DNA of 64,000 nucleotides from AC-49 sp963817035 (GTDB lineage Bacteria > Actinomycetota > Thermoleophilia > Solirubrobacterales > Solirubrobacteraceae). The first letter of the stretch is position 1. Every line of letters begins with the position of its first letter. Below the pieces are notes generated by a model. The model did not search any database and was not told the DNA's origin. It was given only the letters and a program-made list of their open reading frames with translations. Positions 49,876 through 59,232 of this stretch are shown here, one piece after another. The translations under genes and the position numbers were made by a program. The stretch lies in contig CAWFMM010000004.1 of NCBI GenBank assembly GCA_963817035.1, forward strand, positions 186,001 through 250,000, written 5' to 3'.

Positions 49876-51098
49876 CCGCTGGCCGCGGCCTCCCGAGTCG
49901 CGTACTTGCGCAGCTCGGCGCCGGCGATCGTGCGCTTGTGCACCTCGTCGGGGCCGTCGGCCAGTCGCAGCGTGCGCAGGCCCGAGTACATCCGGGCGAG
50001 CGGGAAGTCCTGGCTGACGCCGCCCGCGCCGTGGACCTGGATCGCGCGGTCGAGCACGCGGATCGCCACGTCGGGCGCCGCGACCTTGATCGCCGCGATC
50101 TCCATTCGCGCATGCTTGTTGCCGACCGTGTCCATCAGCCACGCGGTCTTCATCGTCAGCAGCCGCACCATCTCGATCTCGATCCGCGACTCGGCGATCC
50201 AGTCCTGGATGTTGGCGTTCTCCGAGACCGGCTTGCCGAATGTGACCCGCGACTGCGCACGCTTGCACATCATCTCCAGCGCCCGCTCCGCCACGCCGAT
50301 CGAGCGCATGCAGTGGTGGATGCGCCCGGGGCCGAGCCGGGCCTGGCTGATCACGAAGCCGTCCCCCTCGTTGGCCAGCAGGTTCGACGCCGGTACGCGG
50401 ACGTCGGTGAACGTCAGGTCGCCGTGGCCGTCCTGGTCCATGTAGCCGAAGACCTGCATCCCGCGCATGATCTCGACGCCGGGCGTGTCGAGCGGCACGA
50501 GGATCATCGACTGCTGGCGGTGGCGGGCGGCCGTCGGATCGGTCTTGCCCATCACGATGAGGATCTTGCAGTGCGGGTGCAGCGCGTTGGTCGTCCACCA
50601 CTTGCGCCCGTTGAGGACGTAGGAGTCGCCGTCGCGCTCGATCGACATCTCGATGTTCGTCGCGTCGGAGCTCGCCACCGCCGGCTCGGTCATGGCGAAG
50701 GCCGAGCGGATCTCGCCGTCGAGCAGTGGCCGCAGCCAGCGGTCCTGGTTCTCGGGCGTCGCGAAGTGCGACAGGACCTCCATGTTGCCGGTGTCCGGCG
50801 CCGAGCAGTTGCACGCCTCCGACGCGATCGGGCTACGGCCGAGGATCTCGGCCAGCGGCGCGTACTCGGCGTTCTTCAGGCCCGGTCCCCACTTGGGGTC
50901 GGGGTGAAACAGGTTCCACAGGCCGCGATCGTGCGCTTCGACCTTCAGCTCCTCCATGATCGCCGGCTGGTGGTGCGGGTTACCCGAGGCCTCGAGCTGC
51001 TCGTCGTACACGGATTCGGCCGGGTACACGTGCTCGTCCATGAACGCCTGGAGCTTCTCCTGGTAGTCCTTACAGCGGTCGGTCAGGCCGAAATCCAT
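49872..51098 (-). CDS. Acyl-CoA dehydrogenase
   Basis: A 408-residue flavin-dependent acyl-CoA dehydrogenase. The segments FAMTEPAVASSDATNIEM, VLNGRKWWTTNALHPHCKIL, GHGDLTFTDVRVPASNLL, RIHHCMRSIGVAERALEMMC and QVHGAGGVSQDFPLARMY fit the ACAD10/11-like or steroid/fatty-acid group. It forms an alpha,beta double bond in the acyl chain, passing electrons to ETF. It follows the enoyl-CoA hydratase gene by three bases on the same strand, so the operon is SDR-MaoC-hydratase-dehydrogenase. The substrate is not certain. Confidence 0.9.
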   Translation of the reverse strand: MDFGLTDRCKDYQEKLQAFMDEHVYPAESVYDEQLEASGNPHHQPAIMEELKVEAHDRGLWNLFHPDPKWGPGLKNAEYAPLAEILGRSPIASEACNCSAPDTGNMEVLSHFATPENQDRWLRPLLDGEIRSAFAMTEPAVASSDATNIEMSIERDGDSYVLNGRKWWTTNALHPHCKILIVMGKTDPTAARHRQQSMILVPLDTPGVEIMRGMQVFGYMDQDGHGDLTFTDVRVPASNLLANEGDGFVISQARLGPGRIHHCMRSIGVAERALEMMCKRAQSRVTFGKPVSENANIQDWIAESRIEIEMVRLLTMKTAWLMDTVGNKHARMEIAAIKVAAPDVAIRVLDRAIQVHGAGGVSQDFPLARMYSGLRTLRLADGPDEVHKRTIAGAELRKYATREAAASG

Positions 51099-51101
51099 AC
51101 G

Positions 51102-51911
51102 TCAGCTCCTCGGGGGCAGTGGGGGGAAGGCGGGCGGACGATTCTCGAGATAGCTCGAGACGCCCTCGACGACATCGGGCCGCTCAAAGGACTCGAAGAT
51201 CAGGCGCCCGGCCTCGGCGAACGCGGTGTCGAAATCGCTGCCGATGGCGTCGCGGATCTGGGTCTTCATGACCGCCATCGACGTCGGCGACGAGTTCTCG
51301 GCGAGCATCGTCGCGTAGGCCACGGCCTCGTCGACGAGCGTGTCGGGTTCGCACAGGCGATCGACGAGACCCATCGCCAGCGCCTCGTCGCCGAGCACCA
51401 CGCGGGCGGAGAACAGCAGGTCCGTCGCCTTGCTCGGCCCGACGATCCGCGGCAGCAGCCACGAGATCCCGTACTCGGCGATCAGCCCACGGCGCGCGAA
51501 CGCGGTCGTCAGCTTCACGCCCGGCGTGCAGAAGCGGATGTCGCAGTACAGCGCCTCGACGAGGCCCAGGCCGGCGGCCGGCCCATTGATCGCTGCGATC
51601 ATCGGCTTGCGCACGCGGTAGGGGACGTCCCGCGGCCGGTCGCTGGAGACGGACGCCTGATCGCCAGTGGTCTTGCCGATCTTCGTCAGGTCCTCCATGT
51701 CGGCCCCGGCGCAGAAGCCGCGACCGGCGCCGGTCACCACGATCGCGCGGACGTCGCCGTCGTCCTCGGCCTCGTCGAGCAGCCGGAAGTACTCAGCCTC
51801 GAGCGCTGGGTTCCAGGCGTTGAGGCGGTCGGGACGGTTGAACGTGATCAGCGCCACCGCGCCGCGGCGCTCGGAGAGGACCGGCGCGTCGGTCGTCGTC
51901 TCGGTCGCCAC
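51102..51911 (-). CDS. Enoyl-CoA hydratase/isomerase
   Basis: A 269-residue crotonase-fold protein. The CoA oxyanion-hole segment VVTGAGRGFCAGADMEDLTK and a second oxyanion-hole segment NGPAAGLGLVEALYCDIRF are present; the third conserved region is LLPRIVGPSKATDLLFSARV. The chain begins MATETTTDAPVLSERRGAVALIT. It hydrates enoyl-CoA in beta-oxidation or a related pathway. It is two bases downstream of the MaoC gene and three bases upstream of the dehydrogenase. Confidence 0.9.
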   Translation of the reverse strand: MATETTTDAPVLSERRGAVALITFNRPDRLNAWNPALEAEYFRLLDEAEDDGDVRAIVVTGAGRGFCAGADMEDLTKIGKTTGDQASVSSDRPRDVPYRVRKPMIAAINGPAAGLGLVEALYCDIRFCTPGVKLTTAFARRGLIAEYGISWLLPRIVGPSKATDLLFSARVVLGDEALAMGLVDRLCEPDTLVDEAVAYATMLAENSSPTSMAVMKTQIRDAIGSDFDTAFAEAGRLIFESFERPDVVEGVSSYLENRPPAFPPLPPRS

Positions 51912-51913
51912 GA

Positions 51914-52402
51914 TCAGGCCCCCGGCGCGAAGTAGAGGCGCACGAGCGACTCGGCCACGCAGACCGGCTTCTCGAGGCCCTCGATCTCGAAGGCCTGGAG
52001 CGTCGTCACCTGGGCGCCGCCCGGGACCTCCTTGACGTCGGCGACCGTGGAGCGCGCGCGCAGGCGCGAGTTGACCGGCACCGGAGCGGTGAAGCGGACC
52101 TTGTCGTAGCCGTAGTTCAGTGCCATCGCGAACGTCCCCGGGTCAAGTGCGCCGAACGTGTTGAGCTGGGCGGAGAACATCGGGCCGAGCGACAGCGTCA
52201 GCAGGCCGTGGGCGATCGTCGTGCCCAGCGGCGTCGCCTTCGCCCGCTCGGGATCGACGTGGATGAACTGGAAGTCCCCCGTCGCCTCGGCGAATGCGTC
52301 GATGCGCTCCTGGGTGATGTCGTACCACTCGGTTGGCCCGGACTCCGTGCCGACGAGGCTCTTGAGCACCTCGATCGGCGAACGTGCAGCAGTGTCGGTC
52401 AT
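51914..52402 (-). CDS. MaoC family dehydratase
   Basis: A 162-residue hot-dog fold hydratase. The catalytic Asp/His motif is in DAFAEATGDFQFIHVDPERA, followed by GTTIAHGLLTLSLGPMF. The ATG at 52402 (MTDTAARSPIEVLKSLVG) is chosen; an in-frame Met 16 codons earlier has no supporting homology. It is likely an (R)-specific enoyl-CoA hydratase in lipid or steroid breakdown, alongside the crotonase gene downstream. Confidence 0.88.
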   Translation of the reverse strand: MTDTAARSPIEVLKSLVGTESGPTEWYDITQERIDAFAEATGDFQFIHVDPERAKATPLGTTIAHGLLTLSLGPMFSAQLNTFGALDPGTFAMALNYGYDKVRFTAPVPVNSRLRARSTVADVKEVPGGAQVTTLQAFEIEGLEKPVCVAESLVRLYFAPGA

Positions 52403-52463
52403 GGGAGGTCTCCTCTCTGCAAAAGACAGCGCCAGGTCTCCCCAGCACACTACTCCGGGAGCC

Positions 52464-53273
52464 TCAATCGACGCGTGCCTGCAGGCGGCGCATGCCCTTC
52501 AGCCAGCGGTCGTAGTCCGACGTCTTGCGCCGCATGAAGTCGAGGACCTCGGGATGGGGGAGGACGAGGAACCGTCCCTCCTCCATCGCCGCGAGGACGC
52601 AGTCGGCGACGACGTCGGGCTCGATGATGTCGCCGGCCGCGGCGACGACGCGGGCGCCCTGGCGGCCCAAGCCGGCCTCGGCGTCGATGCCCGCGTTGAG
52701 CATGTTCGTGTTGACGCCCATCGGGCACAGACAGCTGACGCCGATGCCGCGGTCGCCATAGGTGATCGACAGCCACTCGGCGAAGCCGACCGCGGCGTGC
52801 TTGGTCACCGAGTAGGGCGCCGATCCGATCTGGCTGAGGAGGCCGGCGGCCGACGCGGTGGCGACGAAGTAGCCGGAGCCGCGCTCGAGCCAACCGTCGA
52901 TGAGCAGCTTGGCCGCGCGCACGTGGGCGAGGACGTTGATGTCGATCGTCGTCGCCCAGGATTCGTCGTCGGCTTCGAGCCCGCCGCCGCCCCCGACGCC
53001 GGCATTGGCGCAGTAGATGTCGACCGGGCCGAAGGTGGATTCGGCCGTCGCCAGCATCTCGGCGATCACTTCAGTTTGCGAGACGTCACCGGCACAGGCG
53101 ATCGCCCTGCCGGGCATGGTGTCGGAGATCGCACTCGCCGTCTTCTGCGCGGCCTGACCGTCGAGGTCGGCGACGACGACGCCGGCGCCCGCCACGGCGA
53201 GCTTGCGCGCGAGTGCGCTGCCGATGCCTCCGCCACCGCCGGTCACGATCGCGGTCTTGCCGTCAAGGTTCAT
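52464..53273 (-). CDS. Short-chain dehydrogenase/reductase
   Basis: A 269-residue classical SDR. The NAD(P) motif TGGGGGIGSAL, NAGVG, and the catalytic YSVTK (SAPYSVTKHAAVGFAEW) are present. Asp in VVADLDGQAA suggests NAD preference. The ATG at 53273 (MNLDGKTAIVTGGGGGIG) is chosen; sequence upstream is intergenic and includes a hairpin. It precedes the MaoC gene after a 61-bp gap on the same strand. Confidence 0.92.
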   Translation of the reverse strand: MNLDGKTAIVTGGGGGIGSALARKLAVAGAGVVVADLDGQAAQKTASAISDTMPGRAIACAGDVSQTEVIAEMLATAESTFGPVDIYCANAGVGGGGGLEADDESWATTIDINVLAHVRAAKLLIDGWLERGSGYFVATASAAGLLSQIGSAPYSVTKHAAVGFAEWLSITYGDRGIGVSCLCPMGVNTNMLNAGIDAEAGLGRQGARVVAAAGDIIEPDVVADCVLAAMEEGRFLVLPHPEVLDFMRRKTSDYDRWLKGMRRLQARVD

Positions 53274-53354
53274 GGGCGGGAGGCTATCGGCCTGGTGGCG
53301 TCGCGAACAGCGCGGCGAGGGTTGCTGGGGAAGGGGCTCCATTGACCAAGAAGT

Positions 53355-53399
53355 TTCGAGGAACGTAGCCTGCGAATAGCGCAGGGTACGTTCCTCGAA
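53355..53399. terminator. Long inverted repeat between P450 and SDR genes
   Basis: Thirteen-bp arms TTCGAGGAACGTA and TACGTTCCTCGAA pair perfectly and flank a second, inner pairing (CCTGCG with CGCAGG). The element lies downstream of the P450 gene and upstream of the SDR gene, both on the minus strand. It could terminate P450 transcription, or be a protein-binding dyad controlling the SDR-MaoC-hydratase-dehydrogenase operon. There is no clear T-tract. Confidence 0.6.
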
Positions 53400-53472
53400 G
53401 CTACTTGAGCAATCGCTCCGTGCCGCCCCTGCCTTCCGAACCCGTCCCTCGATGCGCTGTTCGCGCTGCCGT

Positions 53473-54747
53473 CTAGGCCGACGCCGCAAACGAACAATCC
53501 AGCCGCTTCACCGCATCGACGAAGCCGCCGCTGTCGAAACGCACGAGCTCGCCGACCTCGATGTCCGGCATCCGGGTGTAGATCTCGGTGAAGATCGCGC
53601 GCAGCTGCGTGCGGGCCAGTGACGCGCCGAGACAGAAGTGCGGGCCGCCGCCGCCGAAGCCGAGGTGGTGGTTGGGGTCTCGGGCGACGTCGAAGGTCCA
53701 GGGGTTCTCGAACGCCGTCGCGTCGCGGTTGCCTGACGGGTAGAAGAGGATGACCTTCTCACCCGCGGGGATCGTCTGACCGTGCAGCTCGACCTCGCGT
53801 GTCGTCGTGCGCCGGAACGTCATCACCGGCGTCGCCCAGCGGATGAACTCGTCGACCGCGACCGGCATTCGGTCGCCGAGGTCCTCGCGCAGGTAGCGCG
53901 CCTGGTCGGCGTTGTGGCTCAGCGCATACATCGCGTGCGAGGTCGTGTGGCGCGTCGTGTCGTTGCCCGCGACGGAGAGCAGGACGAAGAACGCCGCGAT
54001 CTCGGCGTGCGTGAGCTTGTCGCCATCGACCTCGGCCTGGACCAGCGCGGTCATCAGATCGTCGGCCGGGTTGGCCTCGCGATGGGCGGCGAGCTCGGCG
54101 GCGAACTGGTGCAGGGTGAAGATCGCCTCGCCCAGGACCTCCATCAGCGTCCGCTCGCCGAGCACATCGGGATCGCCGGCCGTGACGATCACGTCCGACG
54201 CGGCGACGATCCGGTCGCGGTCGGCCTGCGGCACGCCGATCATGTCGGAGATCGTCATCAGCGGCAGGCGCTTGGAGAACAGCGAGACGAAGTCGCCGCC
54301 CCCAGTCGGCGCCGCCTCGGCGACGATCTGGCGGGCGTTGGCGTGGATGCGCTCCTCGATCCGCGCGATCTGGCGTGGGGTGAACGCGGCCGAGACGAGC
54401 CGGCGCAGATTGGTGTGGCGCGGCGCGTCCATCCCGATGATCGACAGCGTCGCCTCGCGCAACTCGACCGGCACGTCGCCGAACGACACGCCCTCGCCCG
54501 AACAGAACGTCTCGGGCGAACGCGACGCGCGGCGGATGTCCTCGTGGCGCACGAGCGCCCAGTAGGGCCTGCGCTGCTCGTCGGGCATCCCCAGGAGATC
54601 CTCCGGCGGGTTGTGGCGCGACAGCGGCTGGTCGCGCCTGAGAGCCCCGAACACCTCGTCGCGCTGTTCGGTCGTGCGCTGCCAGAACTCCGTCGAGCCG
54701 ATGTCGTGCTCGTCGTAGACCGGGGGCATCTCCGTGGCGTTTGACAT
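53473..54747 (-). CDS. Cytochrome P450
   Basis: A 424-residue P450. The haem-binding loop is HHLGFGGGGPHFCLGASLAR, the I-helix oxygen motif is LLSVAGNDTTRHTTSHAM, and the E-R-R region is represented by AVDEFIRWATPVMTFRR. Sequence style is that of actinobacterial CYP families such as CYP125/CYP142 that hydroxylate sterol side chains, but assignment needs a database. It is followed by lipid catabolism genes on the same strand. The ATG at 54747 is used; MPPVYDEHD, seven codons on, is possible. Confidence 0.93.
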   Translation of the reverse strand: MSNATEMPPVYDEHDIGSTEFWQRTTEQRDEVFGALRRDQPLSRHNPPEDLLGMPDEQRRPYWALVRHEDIRRASRSPETFCSGEGVSFGDVPVELREATLSIIGMDAPRHTNLRRLVSAAFTPRQIARIEERIHANARQIVAEAAPTGGGDFVSLFSKRLPLMTISDMIGVPQADRDRIVAASDVIVTAGDPDVLGERTLMEVLGEAIFTLHQFAAELAAHREANPADDLMTALVQAEVDGDKLTHAEIAAFFVLLSVAGNDTTRHTTSHAMYALSHNADQARYLREDLGDRMPVAVDEFIRWATPVMTFRRTTTREVELHGQTIPAGEKVILFYPSGNRDATAFENPWTFDVARDPNHHLGFGGGGPHFCLGASLARTQLRAIFTEIYTRMPDIEVGELVRFDSGGFVDAVKRLDCSFAASA

Positions 54748-54816
54748 GGTGTCAATCCTACTGTTCGCACGCGGGTCCGGCGCGGCCTGCCGGGTCGTTG
54801 AGTAGGGTCGCAGACG

Positions 54817-55302
54817 ATGTCTCGCTCAGCCCCGTTCGCGGCCGTGATCTCGACCCTGGCCGCCCTCGCGGTCCTCACGGCGTCCGCCACTGCGAGCACG
54901 CCCAAGGTCCCGTTTACCACCGGGATCTACACGGCCAAGACATCGCAGAAGACGACCTTCCGCTTCAAGATCGTCGCCCACACCCCGAAGAACAACTGCG
55001 GCTCCAAGGCCGGCGCGCACTGCTTCATCGCGCTCTCGGATCCGCCGATCAACGAGACGTGCAGCGACGGTACGAGCTATGGCTCCGGCCTGTTCGAGAT
55101 CCCCAACGGCAACGTGTCGTCGCTGGGCTACTTCGCCTACCACCACGACCTTCAGGGTGCCAACCCGCTGATCGAGTTCCACGCCCACGCGTACGGAACG
55201 AAGGTCACCGGCTCCTACCGCGAGAAGAACCCCGCCGCCGGCGGCGGCGGGGTTCTGATGTGTGACAGCGCGACCGTGACGTTCACGGCCAAGCTGGCCT
55301 GA
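54817..55302 (+). CDS. Secreted hypothetical protein
   Basis: A 161-residue protein with a signal peptide (MSRSAPFAAVISTLAALAVL, then TASATAS, cleavage near residue 27). The mature part is a small beta-rich domain with paired cysteines in NNCGSKAGAHCFIAL, NETCSDG and LMCDSATVTF, probably disulphide-linked. Family unknown to me, though similar small extracellular proteins occur in related actinobacteria. It is divergent from the P450 gene. Confidence 0.72.
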   Translation: MSRSAPFAAVISTLAALAVLTASATASTPKVPFTTGIYTAKTSQKTTFRFKIVAHTPKNNCGSKAGAHCFIALSDPPINETCSDGTSYGSGLFEIPNGNVSSLGYFAYHHDLQGANPLIEFHAHAYGTKVTGSYREKNPAAGGGGVLMCDSATVTFTAKLA

Positions 55303-55309
55303 GCCTCGC

Positions 55310-56848
55310 TCAGGCCGGAGCGGTGACGGTGTCGGCCGGGCCGATCGCGACCTCGACCGTCCTGGAGCGCACCCCGGACCCTGCGACGTAGCCGACGATC
55401 GAGATCAGCACGAGGACGGCCACCGTGCCGAGCGTGAACGTCGTGAACTTGGTTCCGGTCACGCCCCACTCGTCACTGAACAGATACGAGTGCCCGAACA
55501 GGCGGTTCAGCGTGCCGGGGAACACCGCGGTCCAGGAGCCGAGCGTGACCCAGAACGTGATCAGCACGACGCACCCGAGCATCACGCCGTTGCCGCCCGG
55601 GATCCGGAATGGCCGGTTGATGTGCGGATGGCGCCGGCGCAGGATGAAGGCCGCCGGGAAGATCAGGATGTAGGAGATCAGCGTCGTCGAGATCGCGATG
55701 TTGAGCACGACTCCGAACGTCGCCGCGTCTCCGCCGCTCAGCAGCTGGACTGCCGCGACCATGAACGCCGTGGCCATGATGCCCGACAGGACGTTGGCCC
55801 GGATGGGCGTGCCGACCGTCTCGTTGAAAACACCGAAGTACGGGAAGAAGCCGCCGTCGGCCGCCGACACCGCAAGCACGCGGTCGCCGGACATCATCCA
55901 CGCCGAGCCTGAGTTCATCAGCGTGAAGATGAACAGGATGCACGTCACGCCGAACAGGAAGCTCGCCGCGCCGCCGTAGATCGAGTAGCTGACCTTGACC
56001 GCGTCAAGGAATCCCCCGAGGCCGGTGATCGCCGACGCCGGCAGCACGAGGAGCACGAGGAAGATCGGCACGAGGTAGCAGAACGTCGACAGGATGCCCG
56101 AGCGGAAGATCGCGATCGGGACGTCCTTCTGTGGGTCCTTCATCTCCTCGGCCGCGCCGTTGGCCGACTCGAAGCCGACGAACGAGAACAGGATCAGTGG
56201 CACGATCGCGAGCAGGCCGATCGTCGTCGGCGACATCTTGCTCACCGCGAAGCCGCCGTGCGTACCGTGGTCCAGCGCGTAGATGATCACGGTGATCGCA
56301 AAGAACGCCACGAGCCCGACCTTGACCATCGCCCCGAGCGTCGGGACCCACTTGCCGATCTTCAGCGACACGATCGCGCTGCCGATCGTCAGCCAGATGA
56401 AGACGAACTTGAACAGGTAGTCCGACGCGGTGCCCGAGCCGATGCCCGAGATACCCTGCGACCATGCCTCGGTGCCGATAAAGGCCAGCGAGCCCCCGAC
56501 CCAGAGGGGGTTGGTGACCCAGTAGAACATCGTGTTCAGCGAGCCCCAGAAGCGCCCCATCGTCAGCTTGACCCACTCGTACGGGCCGCCCTCGATCGGG
56601 AACGCCGCGCCGGTCTCGGCCATGACCAGCGCGTAGGGGATCAGGAAGAGGATGCACAGCGCGATCGCCCAGAAGAACGCCTCGGGCCCGTTGGACGCAG
56701 CCTGGCCGATCAGGTCCAGGCCGACGATCGTCGCGACGATGAAGAACATCGCATCGAAACGGCCCAGCGACTTGACCAGCTTGCCCTTCTGCTCAGCCGC
56801 GAGCGTGGTCTCGGTGACGGTCTCGACGACGGGTGCGGTTGCGTCCAT
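55310..56848 (-). CDS. APC family amino acid permease
   Basis: A 512-residue membrane protein with twelve or more hydrophobic segments. The APC signature on helix 1, MFFIVATIVGLDLIG, and FSFVGFESANGAAEEMKDPQ on helix 6 are clear. It imports amino acids or amines. The ATG at 56848 (MDATAPVVETVTETTLAAEQ) begins the normal cytoplasmic N-terminus; the frame runs upstream without homology. The C-terminal region (about 470-512) has one last membrane helix. It is convergent with the secreted protein gene, whose stop lies seven bases away. Confidence 0.92.
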   Translation of the reverse strand: MDATAPVVETVTETTLAAEQKGKLVKSLGRFDAMFFIVATIVGLDLIGQAASNGPEAFFWAIALCILFLIPYALVMAETGAAFPIEGGPYEWVKLTMGRFWGSLNTMFYWVTNPLWVGGSLAFIGTEAWSQGISGIGSGTASDYLFKFVFIWLTIGSAIVSLKIGKWVPTLGAMVKVGLVAFFAITVIIYALDHGTHGGFAVSKMSPTTIGLLAIVPLILFSFVGFESANGAAEEMKDPQKDVPIAIFRSGILSTFCYLVPIFLVLLVLPASAITGLGGFLDAVKVSYSIYGGAASFLFGVTCILFIFTLMNSGSAWMMSGDRVLAVSAADGGFFPYFGVFNETVGTPIRANVLSGIMATAFMVAAVQLLSGGDAATFGVVLNIAISTTLISYILIFPAAFILRRRHPHINRPFRIPGGNGVMLGCVVLITFWVTLGSWTAVFPGTLNRLFGHSYLFSDEWGVTGTKFTTFTLGTVAVLVLISIVGYVAGSGVRSRTVEVAIGPADTVTAPA

Positions 56849-57022
56849 GCTGGAGCTCCTCTGACGGAAGATGGACGCGGCCCGAGGGTACGGACCGCGA
56901 ATCTCGACCCTACCCGCGCGACCGTACACCCGCTATGGCCCGTCGGATAGGGCTGGTCGCCACGTTGTCGGCCGACGTGCGCCGGGCAGGACAACGCCGG
57001 CGCTCGGACTGGGCCGGACCGC

Positions 57023-58396
57023 TCAGGCGATCGGCGCGCCGAAACTCGCGCGCACGAGCGCGCCGCCGCCGTCGGCGTTGGCCGCTTCGACGAAGCCGCC
57101 GGCGGCCTGGGCGGTCTGGCTGACGATCGCCAGCCCGAGGCCCGAGCCGGGCATCGTGCGTGAGCGTTCGGCGCGGTAGAAGCGATCGAACACGTGGGGG
57201 AGGTCGGCCTCGACGAAGCCGGGGCCGTGGTCGCGGACCTCGAGCACGCCGCCGGACAGGCGGACCTCGATCGTCGCGTCGGGCGGGGACCACTTGCGCG
57301 CGTTGTCGAGCACGTTGATGACCGCGCGGGAGATGCGCTCTGGGACCTGGCGGATCGTCGTCGGCTCGAGCACCACGTCGAACTGAAGGTCGGGCGCGCG
57401 GCGGGACGTGCGCTCGATCGCCTCGGAGACGATCGTGTCGAGGCGCAGCTCCTCGACTCCATCGGGGGCGGCGGCGCCGCGGCTGAGCTCGAGCACGTCG
57501 TCGACGAGCTGCGTCAACTCGTCGAGCTCAGCGAGGATCGCCGACTGCAGGCCGACGCGCTCCTCGGCGGGCAATCGCTCGGAGTCGAGGAAGATCTGGA
57601 TGTTGGAGCGCAGCGCCGCGATCGGCGTGCGCAGCTCGTGCGACGCGTCGGCGATCAGGTGGCGCTGGGAGGCAACCGACTGTTCGAGCGCGTCGAGCGT
57701 GCGGTTGAAGCTTCCGGCCAGGCGGGCGAGCTCCTCGGTGTCGCCCTCCTCGAGGCGCTCGGAGCCGTCGAGTGTGCCGCTGACCGTCTCGGTCCGGGTC
57801 ACGAAACGCCCGATCGGCGCGAGCGCCGCGCGGCCGATGAATGCGCCCATGGCCACCGCGAGCAGGATCCCGGCCAGGATCACCGCACCGAACGTGTAGA
57901 GCAGCTGATGCAGCACGCTGTCGACCTCGGCCAGCGGTCTTGCGACCTCGATCGCGAGCTCCTGCGCGGGTGCGGCGAACGTATACACGCGCAGGTGCTG
58001 ACCCTTGACGGTCTGGTCGAAGAACGCGTGCCCCTTGCCGGCCTGGGCGATCGCGATCACGTTCTTGGTCGCCGGGAGCAGCGCCGATGTGCCGTTCACA
58101 CCGATGGCCTGGCCGTCGGCGAACACGCCCTGGAAGTAGGCCGATGCGCCGCCGAACGGATCGCCGCCCGGTGCCTCGAGGTCGTTGCCGTCGGGCCCCG
58201 GTCGCCGATCGCCTGGCGCGTGTCCCCCGCCCGGAGGGCCGCCATGGACCTGGAGCTGGGCACGCTGAACGAGCGCGTGATCGATCTCGTTGCGCAGGTG
58301 CGAGCGGACGCTGGCGTAGACGACCGCCGCGAGCACCAGGACCACGGCGGCGACGCCGATGGCGACCGCTGCCGTGATGCGGCGGCGCAGGCTCAT
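57023..58396 (-). CDS. Sensor histidine kinase (MprB-like)
   Basis: A 457-residue kinase: membrane segment at about 9-30, an extracytoplasmic domain with a Gly/Pro-rich loop (about 50-80), membrane segment near 165-190, HAMP, HisKA with RHLIADASHELRTPIAALRS, and HATPase with NVLDNARKWSPPDA, DHGPGFVEADLP and GSGLGLAIVSQTA. Overlaps the response regulator by one base. The pair resembles envelope-stress MprAB systems. The likely target is the secreted protein gene divergent from it at 59233, inferred by location. Confidence 0.92.
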   Translation of the reverse strand: MSLRRRITAAVAIGVAAVVLVLAAVVYASVRSHLRNEIDHALVQRAQLQVHGGPPGGGHAPGDRRPGPDGNDLEAPGGDPFGGASAYFQGVFADGQAIGVNGTSALLPATKNVIAIAQAGKGHAFFDQTVKGQHLRVYTFAAPAQELAIEVARPLAEVDSVLHQLLYTFGAVILAGILLAVAMGAFIGRAALAPIGRFVTRTETVSGTLDGSERLEEGDTEELARLAGSFNRTLDALEQSVASQRHLIADASHELRTPIAALRSNIQIFLDSERLPAEERVGLQSAILAELDELTQLVDDVLELSRGAAAPDGVEELRLDTIVSEAIERTSRRAPDLQFDVVLEPTTIRQVPERISRAVINVLDNARKWSPPDATIEVRLSGGVLEVRDHGPGFVEADLPHVFDRFYRAERSRTMPGSGLGLAIVSQTAQAAGGFVEAANADGGGALVRASFGAPIA

Positions 58397-59067
58397 CAGT
58401 CGCGCAGGACGTAGCCGACGCCGTGCACGGTCTGGATCAACCGCGCCTCACCTCCGGCCTCGAGCTTGCGGCGCAGGTAGCCGACGTAGACGCGCAGCGT
58501 GTTGCCGTCGGGGCCGAAGTCGTAGTTCCACACGCGGTCGTAGATCAGCTCCGGCGAGAGCACGCGCCGTGGGTTGAGCATGAACAGCTCGAGCAGCAGG
58601 AACTCGGTTCGCGTGAGGTCGACCTCACGGTCGCCGACGCGCACCTGGTGGGCGTCGGGGTCGAGCACGAGCTCGCCGAAGCGCAGGATCCGCCCGTCGG
58701 AGCCGTCGACCGTGCGGCGCAGCATCGCGCGCAGCCGGGCCTGGAGCTCGCCGACGTCGTAGGGCTTGAGCAGGTAGTCGTCCGCGCCGGCGTCGAGCCC
58801 GGCGATCCGGTCGGGAACCTCGACGCGCGCGGTCAGCATCAGGATCGGTGTGTCGTTGCCCGAGGAGCGCAACGTCTTGCAGACCGCGAGGCCGTCCATG
58901 CCGGGCAGGCCGACGTCGAGCACGATCGCGTCGGGCACCTGCGATTGGGCCTGCATCAGCCCGTCAGGGCCGTCGGTCGCGGTCAGGACGTCCCAGCCGC
59001 CGAGCAGCAGCGCCCGGCGCAGGGCCTCGCGCACGGACTCGTCGTCCTCGATCACCAATACCCGCAT
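58396..59067 (-). CDS. OmpR family response regulator (MprA-like)
   Basis: A 223-residue regulator. The receiver domain has the acidic pair Asp8-Asp9, phospho-acceptor Asp51 in AIVLDVGLPGMDG, and Lys in YLLKPYDVGELQ; the C-terminal winged helix has VDLTRTEFLLLELFMLNPRR and YDRVWNYDFGPDGNTLRVYV. It is the first gene of the two-component operon, with the promoter region shared with the secreted protein at 59233 in the opposite direction. Confidence 0.94.
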   Translation of the reverse strand: MRVLVIEDDESVREALRRALLLGGWDVLTATDGPDGLMQAQSQVPDAIVLDVGLPGMDGLAVCKTLRSSGNDTPILMLTARVEVPDRIAGLDAGADDYLLKPYDVGELQARLRAMLRRTVDGSDGRILRFGELVLDPDAHQVRVGDREVDLTRTEFLLLELFMLNPRRVLSPELIYDRVWNYDFGPDGNTLRVYVGYLRRKLEAGGEARLIQTVHGVGYVLRD

Positions 59068-59232
59068 GTCACCAGGGTACGGCGGCGGGCCGAAGGCGTT
59101 GCTCTGATCGTCGTAAGAGGTTCATCAGCCAGGACTCTTGCAAGTCGCTTATCGGCGCACGACATCGTGTTTACCCCTGCCGTCGATGGTGCCCTCAGCA
59201 ACGACGTATCCCCCAGTCCCAGGAGACGCTTC

